Of a stretch of DNA of 60,692 nucleotides, positions 51,376-60,616 are shown in pieces; position 1 is the stretch's first letter, and every line of letters begins with the position of its first letter. Made by a program: the position numbers and the translations under genes. The notes under the pieces were generated by a model that had not been told where the DNA came from, made no database searches, and worked only from the letters and a program-made list of their open reading frames with translations. The DNA comes from Clostridiaceae bacterium (GTDB taxonomy: Bacteria > Bacillota > Clostridia > Oscillospirales > Acutalibacteraceae). Location: NCBI GenBank assembly GCA_016296885.1, contig JAEDHT010000008.1, forward strand, positions 1-60,692. The letters are read 5' to 3'.

Positions 51376-52458
51376 TCAATCGCCAAAGCAGATGCCAAGC
51401 TCTCTGGCACTCTGAATCACCGGTGAATCTGTTGGAACTGTCTTTATCTTGCCTGCTACCTCTTCAAGTGGTACTGCGACTATGTCGTTTCCCTTAACGG
51501 CAACCATATTTCCGTATTTTTTCTCTATGATAAGCTGTGCGGCAGCTGTGCCAAGTCTGGAAGAAAGCACTCTGTCATAAGGACACGGACTGCCACCTCT
51601 CTGGAAATGACCGGGCACTGTAACTCTTGTTTCCTGACCAGTAGCCTCCTCTATCTCGTGTGCCAGTTTATATGAGATTGATGGATAAGGAATCTGAGCC
51701 ATAGCCTGCTTACGCTGTTTTTTTGGTAATGAGGCGTATTCCTTTGATATAGCACCCTCGGCAACTGCAAGAATAGAGAAGTTTTTTCCGCTCTCGGTGC
51801 GGGCTTTTAATGTCTTGATAACAGACTTAAGATCATATGGTATCTCCGGTATCAAGATAATATCTGCACCGCCTGCTATACCTGCATAAAGTGTAAGCCA
51901 ACCGGCCTTGTGTCCCATTAGCTCTACTATGAAAACTCTGCCATGTGATGTGGCTGTGGTGTGTATACAATCGATAACATTTGTAGCGATATCTACAGCA
52001 CTTTGGAATCCAAATGTCATATCTGTTCCCCACAGGTCATTATCAATAGTCTTTGGCAGTGAAACCACGTTAAGACCTTCTTCTCTTAGAAGATTTGCTG
52101 TTTTTTGAGTGCCATTACCGCCTAATATAGCAATGCAATCCAGCTTCATCTTCTTGTAATTTTCCTTCATGGCCGCAACCTTATCTACGTTGTCTGCCTC
52201 GTCAATCACACGCATAAGCTTGAATGGCTGACGTGATGTGCCTAGGATAGTGCCACCCATTGTAAGGATGCCGGAAAGGTCTTTTTTCTCCAGTTTTTTA
52301 TAATTACCATGTATTAGACCTTTGTAACCATCTTGTATACCGATAATTTCAAGCTTTTCTTCGCCATAATGCTCATATAGTGCCTTGGCAACACCTCTTA
52401 TTGTTGCATTTAGTCCTTGGCAATCTCCACCGCTTGTTAAAATACCTATTCTTTTCAT
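51376..52458 (-). CDS. 6-phosphofructokinase (PfkA family, mixed donor signature)
   Basis: This is a 360-aa phosphofructokinase that makes fructose 1,6-bisphosphate. GILTSGGDCQGLNATIRG opens it. The donor loop reads GGNGTQ where ATP-PFKs such as E. coli have GGDGS (Asp103 to Asn here, Gly104 kept). The catalytic stretch is PKTIDND, with the Lys found in PPi-dependent and some ATP-dependent enzymes. The phosphoryl donor therefore cannot be inferred with confidence. The start is ATG 52458 (SD aaagg at about 9 nt); an ATG at 52467 overlaps the SD. Confidence 0.9.
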   Translation of the reverse strand: MKRIGILTSGGDCQGLNATIRGVAKALYEHYGEEKLEIIGIQDGYKGLIHGNYKKLEKKDLSGILTMGGTILGTSRQPFKLMRVIDEADNVDKVAAMKENYKKMKLDCIAILGGNGTQKTANLLREEGLNVVSLPKTIDNDLWGTDMTFGFQSAVDIATNVIDCIHTTATSHGRVFIVELMGHKAGWLTLYAGIAGGADIILIPEIPYDLKSVIKTLKARTESGKNFSILAVAEGAISKEYASLPKKQRKQAMAQIPYPSISYKLAHEIEEATGQETRVTVPGHFQRGGSPCPYDRVLSSRLGTAAAQLIIEKKYGNMVAVKGNDIVAVPLEEVAGKIKTVPTDSPVIQSARELGICFGD

Positions 52459-52482
52459 TGCTGACATCCTTTCCTATTAATT

Positions 52483-54621
52483 TTAATTATCTTCGTTTTT
52501 GATTTCTTTGCTTTCCTCGTATTTTTGCTTTGCTTCGAGTTGTGCTCTTTTCGCTAACTGTGAAAGCTCTTTTTGGCTATTGCATTTCTTTTTGCCACGT
52601 CTGTCCACAAGTGCATAAGAAGTGTCGCTATGCTGTAGGCGTCTGTTAATCGTATCTCTGAGTGAGACATCTATAATTTCACACACACGTGCTCTAAGCT
52701 CTTCATCAAGCACAGGAAACACAAGCTCCACTCTACGATCAAGGTTTCTAGGCATCCAGTCGGCACTGCCCATATATATGAGCCTGTCACCGTTATTTTC
52801 AAAAATAAAAATTCTACTATGCTCAAGCAGTTGACCTACAATACTATTCACAGTAATATTTTCACTGATACCCTCTATGCCGGGTATCAGACAGCATATC
52901 CCACGCACGATAAGCTGTATCTTCACTCCTGCTTGGGATGCCTTATACAATAGCTTGATTATCTCCGGATCAACTAGTGAATTAACCTTAGCTATAATGC
53001 CTGACGGAAGTCCTTTTAGGGAATTTTCTGTTTCTGCCTTTATTTTCTCTTCAAAAAAGCTCCTCATGCCTTTTGGCGCTACAATAAATCTGTTGTATTC
53101 GGGAGGTTTGGAATAACCTGTGAGCACATTAAACAAACATGAGGCATCTTCACCATAGTCCTCACGGCAAGTAAACATACCAATGTCTGTATAGAATCGG
53201 GCTGTGATATCGTTATAATTGCCGGTACCCATATGGATATATCTGCGAATACCATTTTCCTCTTTGCGCACCACAAGGGCTATTTTACAGTGAGTTTTGA
53301 GACCGTGCACTCCATATATAACATGGCAACCTGCTTTTTCAAGCTTTTTAGCCCAATGAATATTATTCTCCTCGTCAAAGCGTGCCTTTAGCTCTACTAA
53401 GACCGTGACCTGCTTGCCATTTTCGGCTGCTCTTATGAGAGCATCAATTATAGGGGACTTTCCGCTCACACGATACAAAGTCTGCTTTATTGCAAGCACG
53501 TTTTCATCGTCAGCAGCCTGCCTGATAAAGTTTACCACTGTGCTGAAGCTTTCATAAGGATGATGCACAAGACGATCCTTTTCCCTGATAGCCTCAAACA
53601 CATCATCGTATCCATAAAACTCCGCCGGTGGATCTACCGGAACTATTGGTTTAAACATATGTTCCGGATAGTCATCCATCGATGAAAACTTGGATAAGAA
53701 CGTGAGATCAAGTGGTCCATGCTGATGATAGATATCACAAGGTTCCACATCAAGCATAGTAATAAGGAATTTTTCTAATTCCTTGTCGCACGCCCCTTGA
53801 AGCTCAAGTCGAATAGGCTTACCCCTCTTGCGCTTCTTAATAGATTTTTCTATCTCTATCAGCAAATCGTCAGCCTCTTCATCAATTTCAAGATCGCTGT
53901 CTCTTGTTATTCTGAATATACATGATGATTTTATCTTATAAACCTCAAATACATCTTTAAGATTATCAAGAATTACATTTTCCAATAATATAAATTCTTT
54001 TTTACCACTCTGAGATGGCAACTCAAGAAATCTAGGCAATATAGATGGAACCTGCAAAAGTGCAAATGCATTCTCCTTATCCTCTGTGCGGAGTCTAACT
54101 GCGATATTCACGGTTTTGTTTCCAAGCAAAGGGAATGGTCTGCTTGTGTCTACAGCTAGCGGGGTTAGCACAGGAAAGACTATATGCATAAAATATTTTT
54201 TTGTAAATTTCTTTTGCTTATCATTAAGATCCTGCAAGCTTAAAAAATGAAATCCGTATTTCTTTAGTGCAGGTATCAGCGAACGATTATAGCAATTATA
54301 TTGCTTTTCGGAAAAGCGATGAATCTTTTCACTTAGCTTTTCCATCTGCATTTTGGGTGATAAGCCTGATGGGTCCGGGGATGTGTAATTAGAATGAATC
54401 TGTTCTGAAATTCCAGCCACTCTCACCATAAAGAACTCGTCAAGGTTTGATGCTGTTATAGATAAAAACTTCATTCTTTCAAAGATTGGATTTTCCTTTT
54501 CAAAGGCTTCCTCAAGCACACGATTATTAAAGTCCATCCAGCTTAACTCTCTGTTATGATATGGATAACCATACTTTGTTTTGGGTGAAACGTGTACCTT
54601 CTTTTTTTGTTTTTTTCCCAT
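52483..54621 (-). CDS. ppk: Polyphosphate kinase 1
   Basis: This is a 712-aa PPK1 that makes polyphosphate from ATP. The N-terminal YHNRELSWMDFNNRVLEEA (about 21-39) is diagnostic. The active His that becomes phosphorylated is in GLKTHCKIALVVRKEE (about 445), and the second conserved His is in EHSRIFIFENN (about 605). GTGNYNDITARFYTDIG and PRNLDRRVELVFPV are also conserved. It lies between dapB (25 nt upstream) and pfkA (24 nt downstream). Confidence 0.97.
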   Translation of the reverse strand: MGKKQKKKVHVSPKTKYGYPYHNRELSWMDFNNRVLEEAFEKENPIFERMKFLSITASNLDEFFMVRVAGISEQIHSNYTSPDPSGLSPKMQMEKLSEKIHRFSEKQYNCYNRSLIPALKKYGFHFLSLQDLNDKQKKFTKKYFMHIVFPVLTPLAVDTSRPFPLLGNKTVNIAVRLRTEDKENAFALLQVPSILPRFLELPSQSGKKEFILLENVILDNLKDVFEVYKIKSSCIFRITRDSDLEIDEEADDLLIEIEKSIKKRKRGKPIRLELQGACDKELEKFLITMLDVEPCDIYHQHGPLDLTFLSKFSSMDDYPEHMFKPIVPVDPPAEFYGYDDVFEAIREKDRLVHHPYESFSTVVNFIRQAADDENVLAIKQTLYRVSGKSPIIDALIRAAENGKQVTVLVELKARFDEENNIHWAKKLEKAGCHVIYGVHGLKTHCKIALVVRKEENGIRRYIHMGTGNYNDITARFYTDIGMFTCREDYGEDASCLFNVLTGYSKPPEYNRFIVAPKGMRSFFEEKIKAETENSLKGLPSGIIAKVNSLVDPEIIKLLYKASQAGVKIQLIVRGICCLIPGIEGISENITVNSIVGQLLEHSRIFIFENNGDRLIYMGSADWMPRNLDRRVELVFPVLDEELRARVCEIIDVSLRDTINRRLQHSDTSYALVDRRGKKKCNSQKELSQLAKRAQLEAKQKYEESKEIKNEDN

Positions 54622-54646
54622 GACTTTGTTTTCTTAACCCCCTTTA

Positions 54647-55405
54647 TCAGATTTTTGAACGTATCATATCATTCATATCATACATACCGCTTTTTTTATC
54701 TTTTAAAAATTCAGAAGCTCTTATTGCACCCTGTGCAAACACAGTTTTCGATTGTGCGCTGTGAGATACTGTGATAACCTCGTCATTGCCTGCGAAAATT
54801 ATTTCATGCTCACCTACTATTGTTCCTCCTCTTACTGAGTGTATGCCAATCTCTTTTTTATCACGTCTTTTTCTCACGTTATGGCGGTCATATATGTATT
54901 TATGTTCATTAGATTCATTCACAGCGTTTGCAATCATAAATGCTGTTCCGCTAGGTGCATCGAGCTTGAGATTGTGATGCTTCTCTATGATCTCAATATC
55001 AAAATCGCTACCTAAGGTCTTTGCCGCTGTCTTTGCAAGTGAAATCAGTAGATTTATACCTATTGACATATTACCCGAATAAAATATCGGAATTTTTTCA
55101 CTTGCCTTTTTAATTTTTACTACATCATTTTCAGAAAGTCCTGTTGTACAGATTACACAGGGGTTTTTGTGCTTTATGGCATATGAAAGCAGATTTTGAA
55201 GCACTGATGGATGCGAAAAATCAATTATAACAGCGCCGGGATATTCCCTCATATTGCCAAAGCTCTTAAAAACAGGAAATCTTGTTTCCGATTCAGCAAA
55301 CACATCTACACCTGCTACCACCGAAAAGTCCTCAGTTTGAGAGGCTATAGCGGAAATGTTTTTACCCATTTTTCCGTTACATCCGCACAAAATTATTTCT
55401 GTCAT
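54647..55405 (-). CDS. dapB: 4-hydroxy-tetrahydrodipicolinate reductase
   Basis: This is a 252-aa NAD(P)H-dependent reductase of lysine/diaminopimelate synthesis. It has the nucleotide loop IILCGCNGKMGK (about 4-15), VIIDFSHPS, and the catalytic EKHHNLKLDAPSGTA (about 140-154), in which the second His and the Lys act in catalysis. ATG 55405 has SD aaagggg about 8 nt upstream; GTG 55423 and ATG 55411 are less likely. It follows dapA by 43 nt. Confidence 0.96.
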   Translation of the reverse strand: MTEIILCGCNGKMGKNISAIASQTEDFSVVAGVDVFAESETRFPVFKSFGNMREYPGAVIIDFSHPSVLQNLLSYAIKHKNPCVICTTGLSENDVVKIKKASEKIPIFYSGNMSIGINLLISLAKTAAKTLGSDFDIEIIEKHHNLKLDAPSGTAFMIANAVNESNEHKYIYDRHNVRKRRDKKEIGIHSVRGGTIVGEHEIIFAGNDEVITVSHSAQSKTVFAQGAIRASEFLKDKKSGMYDMNDMIRSKI

Positions 55406-55448
55406 ACTCATACCCCTTTTCACATCCTGAAAAATTAGTTTATGTATT

Positions 55449-56336
55449 TTATAGTAGTCCGTATTTTTTCATACAGCTCTTCAGCTTTTCCAATTCACCA
55501 TCTGCCATTGGAACAAGTGGCATACGGCAGTTTCCGCAATTATATCCCAACAGATTCATAGCCGCTTTAACAGGTATCGGATTAACATCCATAAATAATG
55601 CATTCATAAGCTCCAGATATTTGAGCTGAAGTCTGGAACCCTCACGGATATCGCTATTTAGCATAGCCTGAGTGAGCGCATGACATTCTCTTGGCATAAT
55701 ATTGGAAAAAACAGATATAACACCCTTAGCGCCAAGTGACATTAAAGGCACTGTCTGATCGTCATTGCCTGAATATACTGTGAGATCATCCCCGCATAGA
55801 GATATCGTCTTAGCCACACTTGAGATATCGCCATTGGCTTCTTTTGTGGCTACGATATTTGGATGTTTAGACAGTCTGTAATAAGTATCAGGCTTAATGT
55901 TTACGCCTGTTCTTGACGGAACATTGTAAAGTATCACCGGTATATCTATGCTGTCTGCAATCATGTTATAATGCTGAACTAAGCCATCTTGTGATGTCTT
56001 GTTGTAATATGGTGTAACACACAGCACAGCATCTGCGCCCAGCTCCTCTGCCTTTTTAGAACGCATTATACTATAATTAGTGTCATTACTGCCCGTTCCT
56101 ACTATGATAGGCACTCTGCCCTTTGCCCTTTGCACTGTGATGTCTACAAGTCTTTCACGCTCTTCGTTGTGCATACACACAGATTCGCCTGTTGTTCCCA
56201 TAACCACAAGGGCATCTGTTCCATTTTCTATTTGAAAATCTACAAGCTTTTCATAAACATCATAATTTACAGAACCATCCTCATAAAGCGGTGTAACAAG
56301 TGCTACCGCCGCACCCTCAAATATAACTTTTTTCAT
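55449..56336 (-). CDS. dapA: 4-hydroxy-tetrahydrodipicolinate synthase
   Basis: This is a 295-aa aldolase that joins pyruvate and aspartate semialdehyde. Landmarks are GAAVALVTPLYEDGSVNY, VMGTTGES (about 43-50), the Tyr of the catalytic triad in YNVPSRTG (about 135) and the Schiff-base Lys in VATKEANGD (about 162). ATG 56336 has SD aggggag; the open frame extends up into asd but without homology. Confidence 0.97.
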   Translation of the reverse strand: MKKVIFEGAAVALVTPLYEDGSVNYDVYEKLVDFQIENGTDALVVMGTTGESVCMHNEERERLVDITVQRAKGRVPIIVGTGSNDTNYSIMRSKKAEELGADAVLCVTPYYNKTSQDGLVQHYNMIADSIDIPVILYNVPSRTGVNIKPDTYYRLSKHPNIVATKEANGDISSVAKTISLCGDDLTVYSGNDDQTVPLMSLGAKGVISVFSNIMPRECHALTQAMLNSDIREGSRLQLKYLELMNALFMDVNPIPVKAAMNLLGYNCGNCRMPLVPMADGELEKLKSCMKKYGLL

Positions 56337-56358
56337 TAAAATTATCTCCCCTAAAAAA

Positions 56359-57435
56359 TTAGTCGATATATCCCTCAGCACAAAGCAACTCTGCCATGAG
56401 CACAGCTCCACCGGCGGCACCTCTTAATGTGTTGTGAGACATACATATGAATTTAACGTCATATTGAGTATCCTCTCTCAATCTACCCACAGATATTGCC
56501 ATACCATTTTCCAGATTTCTCTCACTCTTTATCTGAGGACGATCATTCTCCTCGAAATAATAGACAAATTGCTTAGGCGCACTGGGCAGGTTTAGCTCCT
56601 GAGCTCTTCCTTTATAATTAACCATTCTTGCTTTTAAATCATCTATAGACACTTTCTCTTTAAACGATACAAACACAGCGGCTGTATGACCGTCAGTGAC
56701 CGGTACTCTAATACACTGTGATGTTATCATAATATCGTCAGCGTCCACTATTTTATTTCCATCAATTTTGCCCCAAATCTTGAGAGGTTCTTTCTCGGAC
56801 TTTTCTTCTTCTCCCCCTATATATGGTATGATGTTATCCACCATCTCGGGCCATGTTTCAAAGGTCTTTCCTGCACCTGAGATAGCCTGATATGTACAAG
56901 CGAGTATTTTAGTAACACCCAAATCCAAAAGAGGATGAATAGCAGGCACATAGCTCTGCAATGAGCAGTTAGACTTAACCGCAATAAAGCCCTTCTTTGT
57001 GCCCAATCGCTCTCTCTGGGCAGGGATAATCTGTGCATGGTCTGCGTTTATCTCAGGAACAATCATTGGTACATCAGGTGTCATACGATGAGCGCTGTTA
57101 TTTGAAATCACAGGACATTCTGCCTTGGCATATGCCTCCTCAAGCGCACGAATCTGATCCTTTGGCATATCTACTGCACAAAATACAAAATCAACCTTAG
57201 AAGTAACGCCTTCTATATCGTTAGCATCGAGCACAATCATATCAAGCACATTCTCAGGGATATCTGAGTTCATCTTCCATCTGCCTGCCACTGCTTCAGA
57301 ATATTTTTTGCCTGCTGAGCGTCCGCTGGCAGCAAGAGCAGTGATTGTAAACCATGGATGGTTGGATAGTAAAGTGATGAATCTTTGACCTACCATACCT
57401 GTTGAGCCTATTATACCTACATTATATTTTTTCAT
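56359..57435 (-). CDS. asd: Aspartate-semialdehyde dehydrogenase
   Basis: This is a 358-aa enzyme that makes aspartate semialdehyde for lysine, threonine and methionine. The NADP loop is GIIGSTGMVGQRFI and the active Cys is in AVKSNCSLQSYVP (about 155). The segment QAISGAGKTFETWPEM is typical of the archaeal/fungal-like subclass rather than the E. coli-like enzyme. ATG 57435 has SD ggaggt; a GTG at 57450 is part of that site. It heads the operon asd-dapA-dapB-ppk-pfkA. Confidence 0.95.
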   Translation of the reverse strand: MKKYNVGIIGSTGMVGQRFITLLSNHPWFTITALAASGRSAGKKYSEAVAGRWKMNSDIPENVLDMIVLDANDIEGVTSKVDFVFCAVDMPKDQIRALEEAYAKAECPVISNNSAHRMTPDVPMIVPEINADHAQIIPAQRERLGTKKGFIAVKSNCSLQSYVPAIHPLLDLGVTKILACTYQAISGAGKTFETWPEMVDNIIPYIGGEEEKSEKEPLKIWGKIDGNKIVDADDIMITSQCIRVPVTDGHTAAVFVSFKEKVSIDDLKARMVNYKGRAQELNLPSAPKQFVYYFEENDRPQIKSERNLENGMAISVGRLREDTQYDVKFICMSHNTLRGAAGGAVLMAELLCAEGYID

Positions 57436-57530
57436 CGGAAAAACCTCCACAAAACATTAATATTTCAAAAATAAAAAAAGTATTGCCATATGTAAAAAAA
57501 TAACATATAATCTATATTGCTACACAATTT

Positions 57531-57559
57531 AATATATCATTTATCGTATAATATGTCAA
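57531..57559 (-). promoter_or_regulatory. Promoter of the asd operon
   Basis: On the minus strand: TTGACA (57554-57559), a 17-nt spacer and TATATT (57531-57536). The leader of about 90 nt is too short and lacks the core of a lysine riboswitch. Confidence 0.75.
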
Positions 57560-57679
57560 TTTATTTATAGGTTTGCAAATTAATTTTCGCCATTAATTAA
57601 AAACATATTCAAAAAAATACAATTATTTAGAAAGGGTTCTTTAAGTGATGCTTTTTGAGGTCACTTATCAGCATAAAAT

Positions 57680-58705
57680 ATGAAAACAAACGATTTTTAC
57701 TATGATTTGCCAAAAGAACTTATCGCTCAGACACCAGCAGAACCTCGTGATTCATCAAGATTACTTGTAATGCACAAGGAAGATGGCACGCTGGAGCATA
57801 AGCACTTTTATGATATAATCGATTATTTAAACGAGGGCGACTGCCTTGTCTTAAATGATTCCAGAGTTCTTCCTGCAAGACTTTTTGGTGTAAAAAATGA
57901 TACCGGCGCAGTGATAGAGCTATTGCTTTTGAAGCAAATAGAAGCCAATGTTTGGGAGACATTGGTAAAACCGGGAAAAAAAGCAAAAGAGGGTTGCCAT
58001 ATCAGCTTTGGCGATGGAAAACTAAATGGTATCATCAAAGAAGTTCTTCCTGACGGAAACAGAATAATAGAGTTTGACAGAATTGATGATTTTTACCCTA
58101 TATTAGACCAGCTTGGCGAGATGCCACTGCCACCATACATTACTGAAAAACTTGAAGATAGAGAAAGATATCAGACTGTGTATAGCAGAGAGCTAGGCTC
58201 AGCCGCTGCTCCTACAGCCGGCTTGCACTTCACAGATGAGTTACTCAAAAAGATTAAGGACAAAGGTATAAAAACTGCGTTTGTTACACTGCACGTAGGA
58301 CTTGGAACATTCAGACCGGTAAAGGCTGACGAAATAACAGAGCATACCATGCATTCAGAGTTCTATCAGATATCATCTGAAGCGGCTGACATCATCAACA
58401 AAGCAAAGAAAAACGGCAAAAGAGTTATCTGCGTTGGCACTACAAGCTGTCGCACTATCGAGTCTGCAGCAAGAGACCACGGAGAAATAAAAGAGTGTAG
58501 TGGCTGGACAGATATATTCATCTATCCGGGATATAAATTTAATGTGATGGATGCTCTGATTACAAATTTCCACTTACCCGAAAGCACATTGATAATGCTG
58601 GTATCAGCATTTTGCGGTTATGAAAATACTATGAATACATATAACACAGCTGTTTCTATGAACTACAGATTTTTCTCTTTTGGAGATGCGATGTTTGTAT
58701 GTTAG
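57680..58705 (+). CDS. queA: S-adenosylmethionine:tRNA ribosyltransferase-isomerase
   Basis: This 341-aa QueA converts preQ1 in tRNA to epoxyqueuosine. Landmarks: FYYDLPKELIAQTPAEPRDS at the start, DCLVLNDSRVLPARL (about 52-66), GSAAAPTAGLHFT (about 174-186) and VGLGTFRPV. SD agaaagg lies about 43 nt upstream of ATG with a hairpin (aagtga/tcactt) and an 11-codon frame that overlaps the ATG as ATGA. tgt, the other queuosine gene, is downstream, with a toxin-antitoxin pair between. Confidence 0.97.
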   Translation: MKTNDFYYDLPKELIAQTPAEPRDSSRLLVMHKEDGTLEHKHFYDIIDYLNEGDCLVLNDSRVLPARLFGVKNDTGAVIELLLLKQIEANVWETLVKPGKKAKEGCHISFGDGKLNGIIKEVLPDGNRIIEFDRIDDFYPILDQLGEMPLPPYITEKLEDRERYQTVYSRELGSAAAPTAGLHFTDELLKKIKDKGIKTAFVTLHVGLGTFRPVKADEITEHTMHSEFYQISSEAADIINKAKKNGKRVICVGTTSCRTIESAARDHGEIKECSGWTDIFIYPGYKFNVMDALITNFHLPESTLIMLVSAFCGYENTMNTYNTAVSMNYRFFSFGDAMFVC

Positions 58706-58764
58706 AAAAACAACGTAATATGTGCATTGTATAAACATTTGTGTTAAAAAAACCACATAATACA

Positions 58765-58798
58765 TTGACAAATTAGATATAATATAATATTATATTAT
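58765..58798 (+). promoter_or_regulatory. Toxin-antitoxin promoter with palindromic operator
   Basis: TTGACA (58765-58770) with a TATTAT-like -10 at about 58788-58793. A perfect 20-bp palindrome of A and T (58779-58798) covers the -10. This is a typical place for an antitoxin ribbon-helix-helix dimer to repress its own operon. Confidence 0.6.
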
Positions 58799-58815
58799 TA
58801 AAAGGAGTTGATATT

Positions 58816-59097
58816 ATGTCTAAAGTATCTACTAACATCAGCATTGATGCTGAAACCAAAGCAAAGGCACAAGCAATGCTCGCTGATCTTGGAATGGATC
58901 TTTCTACTGCTGTAAATATTTTTTTAAAACAAATGCTCTATGAGGGTGGAATTCCCTTTTCTATTACCAGAGAAATTCCCAATAAGGTCACTCTTAAAGC
59001 GATGAAAGAGGCGCAAGAAATGTTGCGTTCTCCCGAAAAGTATAAGAGGTATAACAACGTAGACAGTATGATGGAGGACATCTTCAGTGAAGTATGA
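58816..59097 (+). CDS. RelB/DinJ-family antitoxin
   Basis: This is a 93-aa antitoxin with an N-terminal ribbon-helix-helix (STNISIDAETKAKAQAMLAD, about 5-24) and LGMDLSTAVNIFLKQMLYEGGIPF, a RelB/DinJ signature. The C-terminal region binds and blocks the toxin. SD aaaggag precedes ATG. It overlaps the toxin gene by 11 nt, ensuring coupled synthesis, and probably represses its own promoter at the palindrome upstream. Confidence 0.93.
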   Translation: MSKVSTNISIDAETKAKAQAMLADLGMDLSTAVNIFLKQMLYEGGIPFSITREIPNKVTLKAMKEAQEMLRSPEKYKRYNNVDSMMEDIFSEV

Positions 59098-59362
59098 GAT
59101 CGTCCCTTCAAATCAATTTAAGAAGGACTTGAGATTAGCACATAAACGTGGATATAACCTTGATAAGATCAAAAAGGTTATTACTGCTCTTGCGAACGGA
59201 GAAACACTCGAAGCAAAATATCACGATCACCCGCTGACCGGAGATTATGCCAACTATCGAGAATGTCACATACAACCTGACTGGTTGCTCGTATACCAAA
59301 TAGACGGAGAGCAATTGATATTGTTTTTAGCTCGAACAGGCACGCATAGCGACCTGTTTTGA
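59087..59362 (+). CDS. YafQ-family mRNA interferase toxin
   Basis: This is a 91-aa RelE-superfamily toxin of the YafQ type, which cleaves mRNA on the ribosome. The start FKKDLRLAHKRGYNLDKI, LTGDYANYRECHIQPDWLLVY (the HxxxD-like His and Asp expected in YafQ) and the C-terminal LARTGTHSDLF, with its catalytic-type His, are all present. The gene appears intact. It is encoded with its antitoxin and ends just before a strong hairpin. Confidence 0.9.
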   Translation: MKYEIVPSNQFKKDLRLAHKRGYNLDKIKKVITALANGETLEAKYHDHPLTGDYANYRECHIQPDWLLVYQIDGEQLILFLARTGTHSDLF

Positions 59363-59364
59363 GA

Positions 59365-59406
59365 TTTACCGATTGGTTTGTGCAATCTTACCAATCGGTA
59401 AAATCT
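59365..59406 (+). terminator. Hairpin after the toxin gene
   Basis: Perfect 13-bp stem (tttaccgattggt/accaatcggtaaa) around 12 nt. Only a short U-poor tract follows (atcttatat), so it may be a weak terminator, an RNA stabiliser or a site in the promoter region of tgt. Confidence 0.5.
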
Positions 59407-59485
59407 TATATAATATCAGCATTGGAGATGCCTGTCTTTTCTGCTAATTCTGTGAAAAAAACGGCTTATTTAATCAGGAGGAACT

Positions 59486-60616
59486 ATGTATAAACTTATA
59501 AAAAAAGAAGGTAATGCTCGCCGTGGCGAGTTTATAACACCACATGGCACTGTTCAAACACCTGCATTTATGAATGTTGCCACTTGTGCCGCAATTAAAG
59601 GTGGACTATCTGCATTTGATCTTAAAGATATTCACTGTCAGGTACAACTGTGCAACACTTATCATTTGCATTTGCGACCAGGCAATAAGGTAGTGAAGCA
59701 GATGGGCGGACTGCACAAATTTACACGTTGGGAGGGTCCTATCCTCACCGATAGCGGTGGATTTCAAGTATTTTCACTTGCAAAGCTGAGAAAGATTCAA
59801 GAGGAAGGCGTGTATTTTTCATCACATATAGACGGACACCGCATCTTTATGGGTCCGGAAGAAAGTATGCAGATACAATCAGACCTAGCATCCACAATCG
59901 CCATGGCATTTGATGAATGTATAGAAAACCCGGCTGAATATGAATACACAAAAAGAAGCTGTGAACGCACTTATCGTTGGCTTGTAAGATGCAAAAAGGA
60001 AATGGCAAGATTAAATAGCCTCGACGACACCATAAACAAGCAACAAATGCTCTTTGGTATAAATCAGGGAAGCACATACAAAGATATAAGAATAGACCAT
60101 ATGAAAAAGATTGCTGAGCTTGATCTCGACGGATATGCAATCGGCGGACTTGCTGTGGGCGAAACAGCAAACGAGATGTACGAAACCATTGAGGCTGTTG
60201 AGCCATTTATGCCAAAAGACAAGATACGATATCTAATGGGCGTTGGTACACCTGTAAATATCCTTGAAGGAGTATATCGTGGTGTAGATCTTTTTGACTG
60301 TGTTATGCCATCCAGAAATGCCCGTCACGGTCATATTTTCACATGGAGCGGTATAAGAAATATGTTCAATGCAAAATATGAGACAGATCATGAGCCTTTA
60401 GATAATGAGTGTGACTGTCCTGTGTGCAAAAGTTTCTCTAGGGCTTATATGCGCCATCTCTATAAAAGCAACGAAATGCTCGGAATGAGACTGGGAGTAA
60501 TGCATAATCTTCATTTCTATAATACTCTGTTGGAGAAAATCCGTGATGCTCTCGACAATGGTACATTTGGTGAGTTTTATAGCAAATACCGTGAAATTTT
60601 AGGGAATAGAATCTGA
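59486..60616 (+). CDS. tgt: Queuine/preQ1 tRNA-guanine transglycosylase
   Basis: This 376-aa enzyme swaps guanine-34 for preQ1 in tRNAs with GUN anticodons. The catalytic Asp region is LTDSGGFQVFSLA (about 90). The second Asp is in VDLFDCVMPSRNARHG (about 270), and the Zn-binding C-x-C-x2-C...H motif is CDCPVC with His in NLHFY. GGLAVGETANEM is also diagnostic. SD aggagg precedes ATG closely. It follows the toxin-antitoxin pair and has an AT-rich region upstream that may hold its own promoter. Confidence 0.97.
   Translation: MYKLIKKEGNARRGEFITPHGTVQTPAFMNVATCAAIKGGLSAFDLKDIHCQVQLCNTYHLHLRPGNKVVKQMGGLHKFTRWEGPILTDSGGFQVFSLAKLRKIQEEGVYFSSHIDGHRIFMGPEESMQIQSDLASTIAMAFDECIENPAEYEYTKRSCERTYRWLVRCKKEMARLNSLDDTINKQQMLFGINQGSTYKDIRIDHMKKIAELDLDGYAIGGLAVGETANEMYETIEAVEPFMPKDKIRYLMGVGTPVNILEGVYRGVDLFDCVMPSRNARHGHIFTWSGIRNMFNAKYETDHEPLDNECDCPVCKSFSRAYMRHLYKSNEMLGMRLGVMHNLHFYNTLLEKIRDALDNGTFGEFYSKYREILGNRI

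Noticed and set aside
57451..57560. Lysine riboswitch before asd
   Set aside because: The leader is about 90 nt and AT-rich and lacks the conserved lysine riboswitch core.
57631..57680. preQ1 riboswitch before queA
   Set aside because: A hairpin is present but the conserved preQ1-I loop and A-rich tail do not match.
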